Shown: one piece after another, positions 1-8,760 of the stretch
How positions within the stretch are numbered: the first letter of the stretch is position 1
How the letters are laid out: every line of letters begins with the position of its first letter
Source: Zygnema cylindricum
Taxonomy: Eukaryota > Streptophyta > Zygnematophyceae > Zygnematales > Zygnemataceae
DNA length: 64,000 nucleotides
Assembly: GCA_037447655.1 (NCBI GenBank)
Contig: JBBHKE010002782.1
Span: 257,947-321,946 of the forward strand
Direction of reading: 5' to 3'
The notes under the pieces: generated by a model
Databases searched by the model: none
What the model was told of the DNA's origin: nothing
The model's input: only the letters and a program-made list of their open reading frames with translations
Made by a program: the position numbers and the translations under genes

Positions 1-1
1 A

Positions 2-1579
2 ACTTATGGAGATGCGATGACTTGTCCAGAAAGAAACTGGTAGAAGACAGCCATCAATGAGGAGATGGCCTCAATTATAGCAGCCGATACTTGGGAGCTA
101 GTGGATTGTCCAACTAACCGAAAACTTATCGGTTGTAAGTGGGTTTTCAAATTAAAACTTAACCCAGATAACACAATCGAGCGCTACAAGGCCCGATTAG
201 TGGCAAAGGGATTTCCACAAAAAGAGGGAATTGACTACGAGGAAACCTTTGCCCCGGTGGTCAGATTTCCCTCCGTCCGCATACTTCTCAGCGTGGCAGC
301 AGCGGAAGACATGGAAGTGCACCAGATGGACATCAAAACAACCTTTTTGCATGGAGAATTGGAAGAGGAGATCTTCATGCGACAACCCGAAGGGTTTGTG
401 GAGGAAGGAGAGGAGAGTAAGGAATGCCGGCTGATTAAATCTCTTTATGGTTTGAAACATGCGCCTCGACAATGGAATAAGAAGCTTGATGAGTTTCTTA
501 CCGGTCAGGGATATATCCGGATCAGCTCAGATCACTCAATCTATGTTTTAGAAGATGAGGAAGGTTTTATATTTATTGCAATTTATGTTGATGATTTGCT
601 TGTCTTAAGTAAATCAATGGAAAAAATTAATAAACTGAAAACCGATCTTAAAAGGAGATTTGAAATGAAGGATATGGGGGAAGAAAAATATATTTTGGGA
701 TTTCAAGTAGAAAGAGACCGAAAAAGAAAAATTATAAGATTGACTCAAAAGGAAGGAGTAGAGAACATGTTTGAAAAATTTCAAATGGATAAAGCTAATA
801 GTTTTACAACTCCAATGGAGTTGAAGAAGGGAAGTGAGGGGAGTGAGGAAGAAGGAGTCATAGTTTTAGACGAGGAATTATCTCCTGAAGATCAGAATTT
901 CATGCAGACTATTCCTTACAGACAAGTAGTGGGAAGTCTAATCTATTTTATGAATTGTACCCGGCCGGATTTAGCTGCAGCTGTAGGAGTGCTGAGTAGA
1001 AGTCTAAATGCTCCCACTAAGAGGGATTGGGAGGCAGCTAAGAGAGTCGTTAGATACTTGATAGGAACTAGGGATATATGGTTGCATTTGGGTGGGGAGA
1101 ATATTGACATCACTACTTGGAGTGATTCCAGTTATGGTGATGCTCCGATGAGGAGATGCACTTCTGGATATGTATTATATATGGGTGATGGGGCTTGCTG
1201 TTGGAGTAGCAAACAGCAAAAGGTTATTGCTCAGTCCACCATGGAGGCTGAGTATATGGCCTCTTGCTCTGGTGTAAAAGAATTGATGTGGGTCAAGTCT
1301 TTGCTTGGTGAGCTTGGTCATCTTAAGAGTGGTGTGCAGAAAATATTTTGTGATAATCATACTGCAATTGCTATTTCTGCCAATCCTAAACATCATTTTA
1401 AAGCAAAACACATGGACATCAGAATCAGCTTTGTTTGAGAGAAAGTAGAAAATAAAATAATCAGTTTAGAGTACCGACCAGATAGTGAGATGGTAGCAGA
1501 TATGATGACCAAACCTGTGCCTTCCCCTAAGCTAATTTTCTACAGGGAGAAGTGTGGTTTGAAATTAAAGATTGACTAG
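2..1579 (+). pseudogene. Copia element A: 3' part of pol (reverse transcriptase and RNase H), window-truncated
   Basis: This is the C-terminal half of a Ty1/copia polyprotein. It is in frame from the window edge to a final TAG at 1577-1579. The reverse transcriptase (RVT_2 type) shows the [26 protein letters not shown] start, the KSLYGLK block and the catalytic YVDD at 584-595. RNase H follows, with acidic motifs TWSDSSYGD, STMEAEY, CDNHTAI and HMDIR. Two in-frame stops break it: TAG at 41-43 and TGA at 1436-1438. The second lies in the last RNase H block, so the copy is dead. It is followed at once by a polypurine tract and its 3' LTR. Gag, protease and integrase lie outside the window. The family assignment is certain. 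Confidence 0.95.
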
Positions 1580-1580
1580 A

Positions 1581-1592
1581 AAATAAGGGGAG
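1581..1592 (+). other. Polypurine tract of copia element A
   Basis: AAATAAGGGGAG lies directly before the TGTAG start of the 3' LTR. The same purine block precedes the 3' LTR of elements C, D and L, and a degraded form (AAATAAAGAGAG) precedes that of element G. This marks it as the plus-strand primer site. Confidence 0.85.
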
Positions 1593-2639
1593 TGTAGAAA
1601 TTAATGGTTTTTAAGTATTTTCTAGGTCTGAATAGAAATAAAGAAGCCGAGGCAGTCTACCTCTAACTTCTCTCTCCAACTCTCAAACTTGTCGCAGTCA
1701 TTGAGAAATTGGAGAGGAAGCTAGAGCCATGGCTACCTAGGCTATCCTGAGGTTTACGGGAAATTTATATTAGTCAAGGAGTTAATTACTAAAAGGTTTG
1801 TGCCGGCGACAAGATTTGATCCTGGTACCTGCCGGCTGTCAGAGAGTAGATAGCCGGTAGCCTTAGCCGTTAAGTCTAGAAGTAGTCTAATATAGTATAT
1901 AGTACGATAATGATATAAACATGTACACGTAGGATAAATCATTTAACTATAACTGTTAACAGCATACATAGATATGGTAGTGTAAAAGTACGAATTGCGG
2001 TACGGATAAAAAATCAATACCGCGGAATGATTTCGTAAGCGAAACAAATACCGCGCATGTATTTATTACGGTTACGATCAAATGCGAGTTTAATCGGACG
2101 GCCGGAATTAGCGCCGAGATCGCGGAAGAAAAATTTGGCGGTTTGTGGGCATCGCCACATCAGATGACACGTGGCGATGTTACATTGGAGCGCGGCATCT
2201 CCAAGGATGAAAGAAGCGAATCCGGATATTCCACGTGTGGACATTTAGGCCATGTCGTACAATGTCCGTACATAAAGTACACCGGCAGTGGTACTTTTGC
2301 GTACGGAACTGTATTCTGATTGGTTCCGTACATCAGTAGATAGAGTCTGTGAGAGAAATAGGACTTAAAAAATTAGAAGATAGGACCCTCTCTCCCAGAG
2401 AGCTTCTGTATAAAAGGTCAACTTTGACCCTCTATAACTTACTGCTCAAGGGAGCAAATTCAGAGATTCTTTTTGCTATCGACTCATTGGAGTCTTGTCT
2501 TCACAGGGTTGAAGTTGGTTAACGTTTTTTTCTGTCAGGGTGGCAGTTATTTTTGCCGAAACACAAAGGAGTCAGGGTTATCCTAGAGGCTTCTTGGAAG
2601 TTGTCCACTCTGAGGACTTATGGAGGTCTCAGAGTTTCA
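1593..2639 (+). repeat. 3' LTR of copia element A (subfamily I)
   Basis: The LTR is 1047 bp, starts TGTAGAAATT and ends AGAGTTTCA. It matches the LTRs at 31381-32415, 35042-36095 and 56989-58060 along their length. U3 carries a CACGTGGC box near 2170, a CACGTGTGG box near 2231, six GTAC palindromes between 2257 and 2341, and a TATA box (TATAAAAGG) at 2409-2417. Just after it lies the inverted repeat GGTCAACTTTGACC (2416-2429), and then a leader hairpin GACTC-ATTG-GAGTC (2481-2494). An antisense tRNA-like module sits at about 1790-1880. The right flank GATTT (2640-2644) would be the target duplication, but its partner lies outside the window. Confidence 0.9.
1790..1882 (-). other. Antisense tRNA-like (A-box/B-box) module in the LTR of element A
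   Basis: Read on the minus strand, a D-arm-like hairpin TAGACTTA-ACGGC-TAAGGCTA (7 of 8 pairs) is followed by the B-box match GATCAAATC (1813-1821), which fits GWTCRANNC exactly. A TTTT run follows at 1791-1794. The A-to-B spacing of about 50 nt is close to that of a tRNA gene. No full acceptor stem pairs, so this is not a canonical tRNA. An equivalent module lies in the same place and orientation in all other sufficiently long copia LTRs here. Transcription by RNA polymerase III is inference. Confidence 0.5.
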
Positions 2640-2656
2640 GATTTCCCCCCCGATTC

Positions 2657-2965
2657 GCAGTTCTCGTAGAACCAAAGAGCAGAGGGTTTAGGACGAGGGT
2701 CCTAAGAGTAGGGGAGACAAGACTGATGCCAACAGTGGTCGCATCGATCACAGACCAGTATAGAATTATGGGAGGAAGATGAGAGGCATTCGAAGGAACA
2801 CAATGGGGGATCAGCAAAATAGGCAAGGTGAAAAGTAGGTTTGTCTTCCAATCCCCGGAGGCGACATAGAGCCACATTGATTTTATTTTCCTTGATCCTC
2901 CGCCCATCCTTCGCTTCAAGTGTCAAGACCCTTTTATTGGAGACTTCCACTACTTTCAAAATCAC
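2657..2965 (-). pseudogene. G1 C-terminal module with PHD-finger remnant
   Basis: Downstream of integrase, a frame beginning near 2965 encodes a short region rich in beta-type residues (ILKVVEVSNKRVLTLEAK) similar in place to a GPY/F or SH3-like tail. A zinc-finger pattern follows: CSFEC (first Cys at 2798-2800), CDRC, CWHQSC, then, after an in-frame stop, WFYENC (last Cys at 2657-2659). This matches a C4HC3 PHD finger in which the seventh Cys has become Tyr and the first pair is spaced by three residues. Element G2 has an intact PHD at the equivalent place, so this is a family trait and not chance. PHD fingers usually read histone H3 tails. A role in targeting integration is inference. Confidence 0.65.
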
Positions 2966-4087
2966 CCTTCCCGCTCAAATGTCGAGAGTGTCCTTTTTTG
3001 TGTTGCATCCGATACATGTAATCCCCGGGCAGAAATCGCTGTTTGCGCGGGACAAAATTCCCGCTTCGGCGTTGCAAATACCAGCTTTGATCTCAGTGCT
3101 AAGCTGCTTGTAAAATCCCCATGGCCGGAGGCATTTCCCGGTGAAATACCTTGGCCCTGTCGGCAATCAATTTTTTGATCGTTCCCTTGCTGTATATCTC
3201 CGGAAGGACCACTGCTTGGGCGGAGGCAGCGCCGGGGAGGATGGGATGCCGTTCGAACAAAATGAAATAGGGACAATAAAAGTGGAAGGATCCTTGCCGG
3301 TTGAATCGGTACCCTATGGCGATCCAAGACACCCTTCTATCCCACTCTCCTAGATCCTCTTCCACAACATATTTACCTAGTGACCGCTTCACTTTCTGCA
3401 CGCACCTTTCGGCCAAACCGTCAGCTGTGGGTGGTCTGGGCTGGTCAGCTGGTGGTCGATGAGGCACAATTATAACAAGTTTGAGAATTCTCCCGCAAAT
3501 TCGGAGCCCTGGTCGGTCATAACTTCGGCTGGGGCCCCGAATTGGGAAAGCACTTTCTACAAGAATGCTTCAGCAATCGCCTTGGACTCCTTCCTGGGTA
3601 AGATCACTAATTCGATCCACTTGGAAAAATGCTCTATCATTACCAATACAAAGCAATTCCCTCGTCTGCTAGTGGGGAGAGGACCCAGCAGATCTAGAGA
3701 CCACTGATAAAATATCCCCTTTATGGGAAGGGAATGAAGTTGAGAGCCTCCCATTTTTGTCGAAAGCTGCTTTGACTCGGTCACAGGAGGAACACGTCTG
3801 CACAATTTGGTTGACTTGGGTCCGCAACCCGTGCCACCAGTACGATCCTGTGACCAAGGAGGTGGTCCGTTTCTACCCAAAATGGCCACACTGTTGGTGA
3901 AGGTTAAAAATAAGAGTTTGCCTGTCGGCCGGGGGAGGAACCACTTTCCTCGTCCCATCTGCCCACTTCCGGATTGAGATGCCCCTTTCCCACTCGTATG
4001 CCGCCATTCATGTTTGCACCCGAGATAACTACACTCCTGACAAATGCGGAAAAGGGAAACCTTGTTGGACAAATTGGAGTAGTGCAT
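2962..4087 (-). pseudogene. G1 integrase
   Basis: Fragments in several frames make up a gypsy integrase. The HHCC zinc part shows YWWHGLRTQVNQIVQTCSSC near 3857-3780. The catalytic core shows WSLDLLGPLP (first Asp), MTDQGSEF (second Asp) and the DGLAERCVQKVK block carrying the Glu. The core then runs into a GYRF...PYFILF tail (frame 3099-3467). Stops follow the KAIAEAFL segment, and there are at least two frame changes. It matches the better preserved integrase of G2 at 19400-20430 segment by segment. It is non-functional. Confidence 0.85.
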
Positions 4088-4312
4088 CGGGATTGTTCCA
4101 AATATCTTTTCGTCCGTCCCCTATTGGCGCCTTCCCCTCCACGTCTGCAGAGAAAGTTGACATTTCCCCCCCAGATTGAGGAAGCCAAATAAAGGCAGAG
4201 GAAGCTCGAATGAGTCCCAAACTGATTTCAGGATCCACATCATGGCGGGCTTCGGTAGAATCTCTAATGGAAGGGTTAGGATTTCTGCTAAGTCCTTTGG
4301 CATTTCCCTAAA

Positions 4313-5560
4313 TTATCCGGCCCGGTGGATTATGTCGAAGTCATTATTTTGCAGTATTAACACCCACCTGGCGAGCTTGCCAGTGAGCTTGCTGTTCTCC
4401 ATAATCCACTTGTGAGGTTGGTGATCCATGATCAAAGTGAAATGGACTCCGTATAGGTATGGTCTGAAGTGTTGGATGGCCCATACCGTCGCCAATAATT
4501 CCCCTTGATAGCTGTTGTAATTCCCCTCCGCTCGGTTATTACTCCTACTGGCGTAAGCTACCACATATTCGGCCCCAGCATCATCCAGTTGGGGTAAAAC
4601 AGCTCCCAATCCAAGGCGAATCCAATCAGTGTAAAGGAGGAAGGGTCTTTGGTGATCAGGCATTCGGAGCACTGGGTGTTGCTTCAACGAATCCTTGAGG
4701 AACAAGAAGGCAATCTGTTGCTCCTCCGTCCACTGCCACTTCTGGTCTTTCCGCAGCAACTGGTTCAGAGGGTGAGCGTGGCTGCTGAATTCAAGGATGA
4801 ATCTCCGATAATAGTTAGCCAAGCAGAAAAATGTGCGGAGTGCAGAGACGTCCTGAGGAGGGGGAAGGGCATCCAGGGCTGCAACTTTGACCATATGGGG
4901 ACCCATTGTCCCGGGTGTAACTTCGTGTCCTAGGTAAAAAAAATTATGCACCCCAAAAATTCCCTCACCCGTGTGACATTTCAAGCCCGCTGCTTGGAGA
5001 GCTCGTAGTACAATCTGTATGTGCTCCAAGTGTTCCTCGAAGGTCTTCGAGAAGATAATATCGTTGTCGATACAGCATCGTGCACAATCAATCTCCCGGA
5101 GTGCCTCGTCCATGGCACGTTGGATTTTGGCTGGCGCATTCTTCAGCCCGAATGGCACGTAGAGCCATTAATACAACCTGGACCATGCCCAAAAAGCTGT
5201 CTTTTCCCGGTGCTTTAGCTCCATCGCGATGTAGTGGAACCCATTCTTCATGTCTAGTGTGGAGTAAATGGTGGCCTCGGCCAGCGAGTCAAAAATCTCT
5301 TCCCGGGTAGGCATTGGGTATCGGTCAGGTATAGTTGCTGTGTTGAGCATCCAGTAATCTCCACACATCCGAAAGTCTACCGTTTTCCCAGAAGAGTCCT
5401 TCTTGGGTGGGAGAACGATTGGAGACGCAAATCCATTAAGTCTAGTACTTTCTTGCACTAATCCTGCTTCTACCAGAGTTTGTACCTTTGTCGTGATGAA
5501 CTCCTTTTCCTTGAAACTGAGATGGTACTGCTTCTACCAAACAGTAGACGTCTCGTCTAT
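4313..5560 (-). pseudogene. G1 reverse transcriptase and RNase H
   Basis: The palm domain shows GFASPIVLPPKKD, FRMCGDYWMLN, YSTLDMKNGFHYIAM and FGLKNAPAKIQRAMD, in order on the minus strand. The catalytic box reads CIDND in place of the usual YIDD or YVDD, so the active site is damaged. The connection follows, with LGHEVTP and FCLANYYRRFI. RNase H shows LLYTDW (Asp), ELLATVWAI (Glu), IMDHQPHKW (Asp) and ends at NDFDIIHRAG before a stop near 4313. The frame changes near 5160 between two long open stretches. The RVT_1-type palm followed by RNase H and then integrase identifies Ty3/gypsy. Confidence 0.9.
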
Positions 5561-7282
5561 TAAATTGATTCGAAAAGGGGTTCCTTTGTAGATGCCTACG
5601 TTGGTATCTGACCAGGAGAACACCTGTTTATTCTTCCCTAACAGGTTAAGGAGTTGGGCCTTTTGTTGAGGGTCCAACTGCTCCCCTAAGGTCCAATCCA
5701 TCTTTTCGGGTTTAACCGCTGCCTAGGCCTCCAGGTGTCTACCCCAACGGGAGATATCGAAATCCATCCCTACCTGCGGGTCTACCTCTTTTCCTCCCGT
5801 TAGAATGCTGCTGCTAACAACTTCCGCTAAGCTGTCCTTTTTTGAGCCTCCGCTCCCCCCCACTGAGGAATCCCTTAATATCGGTGAAATGCTGGGACTA
5901 GAAAATTTTGATGATAAAAACTCTTTTCTTACCTCCCTCCCCCCCTCAAGCTGCAAGTGGGCCAGCACCGCTAACAACTTTGGAGCTTGAAGGTAGCATC
6001 CCTTGATTACGGAGACTGTAGGCTAGAGAAGGCCAGAGAATATTTTATCACCCATGTTATTGCATTTAGATCCATGCTTTGTCCGAGTAGGCTGCACCGC
6101 TGGCGGTCTGAAATACCTGGTGTCGGCGTGCTGGCAGGTTGGAATCCCATGGCTTGTTCTTGTTCTTCCACTGTTGGCGTTGTTCAAACTCCACTTCCGC
6201 TGTCAAATATCATTCCGGCCGCTCCCTTTCGATATGCATCGCTATTGGGGAAGGAAACCAATGTTGGTAGTGCTCGCCGTGGTGCTCTCTGGTTGGTTGC
6301 ACTGGAAGAACGGAGGTCGATCAGCCTTAGTTACAGGAGTGGCCATCCGCCTTGGCCCTATAATTTGTTGCAGGGTAATCTGGGTATCTCTTTTGTGGTT
6401 CTGTAATAGCTTGTTCAGGACTGACAGAGGTATCAAATTGGTCCAGTACGCCGGAACTCTGTGAGCCCTGGATCGTAGTTGCGCCGCATCGAAAACAAGT
6501 GGAGCTCCTAGAATTTGCTTGACTTTATTCCAGCTATTTGCGACTTGTTTTCTCTTATCATCTTTCGGGTGGACATTCTCCAAAACGTACCCCACTGGTT
6601 GGTCTTCGGACTGCTAAAGCCAAGAAAGTAATTTGATCATCTGAAAGAAGGTTCGACTTCTGCTGTCCTGATGTCCCTCGCCTTTCCCAGCTAGAGAGTA
6701 TCTTTGAGATGGCCATTCTGCAATCACCAAATCTACTCGCTCCAGCATAACGAGATGTGGCTTCAGGATATTGTCTATATTTTGCGGGACACTTCGGTGA
6801 GATCTGCAGATGGCGGATACCAGAAGTTGTTGGGGATAGAATTAGTGGAGTTGTTGTAGTTGGTATTCACTGACGGCCCGAGCATCCGGTGAAATTTCCA
6901 TGGCCACATATGACTCCACTTTATGCCCAGCTTTCAAGACAGTTTCGAGGTCCGAGCTAATTCCAGAAAATAGGGATAATATCCGGAGTCCAGAATCCGA
7001 GATAGATAATCACAACACTTGTGGATTGAATTTTTGATTTTCGGGCGGAACTTCCGAAGATTCCAACCGAGGTTCTTTTTCCTTTACAAAAAAACTGTCA
7101 AGGATTTGTCCACTTCCCGCCGAAGTTTTATTATTTGTAATAATCTGTTCTGGTATCCCTCTTCCCACCGCTTGGAAATAAGGAATTGCTATATTATGTC
7201 TGCGATATCGGTGGCGCTGGGGAGCAGTTATGTGGGTGTGTGGGTGGCATAGACGGGATAACATCGTGCGAGAGAAGCATTA
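5561..7282 (-). pseudogene. G1 upstream region (probable protease and gag remnants)
   Basis: This stretch lies upstream of the reverse transcriptase of G1 and keeps only short open pieces. One, ending near 5723, is rich in Ser and Gly (FSSPSISPILRDSSVGGSGG) and leads into QLDPQQKAQLLNLLGKNKQVFSWS. That motif is typical of the linker just before gypsy reverse transcriptase. Pieces at 6242-6595 and 7010-7264 have no motif I recognise. No zinc knuckle and no clear DSG/DTG protease motif can be read. The assignment rests on position alone. The region ends at the insertion point of element C. Confidence 0.5.
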
Positions 7283-7699
7283 TGTTGAAATTAAAGGTAT
7301 TTCCTAGGTAATCTAAATGATTTAAATAGGAGCAGGAAAAAGCAGAAGCAGCCTGCTTCTAACTTCTCTCTCTAGCCCCCATACTTGTCGTAGTCACTGA
7401 AGGCTGGAGAGGAAGCTAGAGCCATGGCTGCCTATGCTTCTTTTAGAGTTAGAAGGCAGATCCTTGGCAAACTTACCAAAAGGATTGACGTACCCAGGAT
7501 TTGATCCTATTACCTACCATCCGTCAAAGTAGCCGTTAGTCTTGCCCTGTAGTCTAAGACCAATGCTGAAGTATATTGGGTACGATAGCTCCTTAAAGAT
7601 GACGAAATACAGAAGTTCGATTTACTGACAAACTGACCACAATCACACTGACACAGTTAAAATAGATTTACACCGGAAATGTAGTACTTCTATTTTAAA
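7283..7699 (+). repeat. 5' LTR of element C, first part
   Basis: This holds the U3 start. The conserved CATACTTGTCGTAGTCACTGA core near 7381 sits between CTCTCTCTAG and CTGGAGAGGAAG arms, with GCCATGGCTG after it. The antisense tRNA-like module has its B-box match GATCAAATC (minus strand) at 7498-7506 and a TTTT run on the minus strand at 7478-7481. The sequence stops at TTAAA (7695-7699), the left copy of the duplication made by element D, and continues at 14141. Confidence 0.88.
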
Positions 7700-8746
7700 T
7701 GCAATTCTGTGTCCTCCATTGGACCACAGAATACAGGAAGCCTCTAGATAGTATTTAACTAACCCACTTTAAGCCACAACCACTGCTGCCCAAGAAGGCA
7801 AAATGACAATTTGACTGCACCCCTGTGTAGCCTGGACTCCCCTGAGTCCGTAGAAAAAAGAAACACTGAAAACGGCCAACCAGGCGATAAGTTATAGGAT
7901 GGCAAAGATGCCAATTTATACAAACTCTCTGAGAGAGAGGACTATCTACCTAAATTTTCCTAAGTCCTAGTTTTTCCTAATTCCCTCTCACAGCTCCTAT
8001 CTACTGCATGTACGAACCAATCACAAAACTGTATAGTACTAGAAAGTACTACTGCCGATGTACCTTCTGTACGGCCTCTGTACGACAAGGCCATAAGTGG
8101 ACGCGTGTATACTTTCCACTCATCCGTACGTTCCTCGGAATTCCCGCGACCGAATGATGTCTCCCCACGTGGCGCCAGGTGATGCCACGTCACTAAATGC
8201 CAAAGTGACCACTCCGGGATTTCGGCGATGATGTGCGCCGTTGGATTATATGCGAAACGTAATCTTGGCCGGAATAAATACTTGCGCGATATTTGTTCCG
8301 ATGTAGAAATAAAATGCGTGGTATCCGTTTTGAATTAGCGTCGTACGACGTACTTTATAAAACTGTATATATGTACGCCGTAAACAGTTTTAGTTAAATG
8401 AACTTTATCCTTTCGAACTAAATATATATCTATCACATACCATAGCACTTAGCATTGGTCCTAGTCTATTAGGATAAAGCTGACCGCTACCGGACGATTT
8501 GACGAACCGCAGGTACCGTGATCAAATCTCTGGTCCGTCAAGTAAATTTTTAGTAACCTACTAAAAATAGCTGTCTGTTGAACTAAGGCAGCCATGGATC
8601 AACCTCTCTCTCTTTCCTTCAGTGACTACAGCAAGTATGGGGGCTAGAGAGCGGAGGTGGAGGCAGGCTGTCCGTCCTTTTCTTTTTCTTTTTATAAAAC
8701 CATATTTAAACCTAGAAAATACTCTAGAAATCTATAAATTTCAACA
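7700..8746 (-). repeat. 3' LTR of element D
   Basis: The LTR is bounded by TGCAATTCTG and TTTCAACA on the plus strand. On the plus strand it carries the antisense tRNA-like module: A-box-like TAGTCTATTAGGATAAAGC at 8462-8480, B-box GATCAAATC at 8520-8528, and a T5 run at 8547-8551. That run is one arm of the hairpin TTTTTAGTA-ACC-TACTAAAAA (8547-8567). The promoter part holds a GTAC cluster, an inverted CCACGTGGCGCC box near 8165 and a minus-strand TATA box at 7914-7920. The leader hairpin is GGACTC-CCCT-GAGTCC (7834-7849). Confidence 0.93.
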
Positions 8747-8760
8747 CTCCCCTTATTTTC
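8747..8760 (-). other. Polypurine tract of element D
   Basis: Read on the minus strand, AAATAAGGGGAG follows the pol stop codon and directly precedes the 3' LTR start TGTTGAAATT. Confidence 0.85.

Larger units (their letters stand above)
2640..7282 (-). mobile_element. Degenerate Ty3/gypsy element G1 (internal region, 3' end at left)
   Basis: Reading leftwards on the minus strand, this holds gag/protease-like debris, reverse transcriptase, RNase H, integrase, a PHD-finger remnant and a G-rich polypurine tract at 2645-2652. This is the Ty3/gypsy order. No LTR of its own is visible. Its left end abuts the LTR of element A exactly at the polypurine tract, and its right end is cut by element C at 7283. 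Many stops and frameshifts show it is old. It is the substrate into which A and C inserted. The C side is flanked by CATTA (7278-7282), whose partner copy is lost. Confidence 0.85.

Noticed and set aside
2014-2244. Minus-strand 76-codon frame in the LTR of element A, and similar ones at 8193, 13582 and 54841
   Set aside because: These frames cover the promoter part of the LTRs. They recur only because the LTRs recur and show no protein-like conservation.
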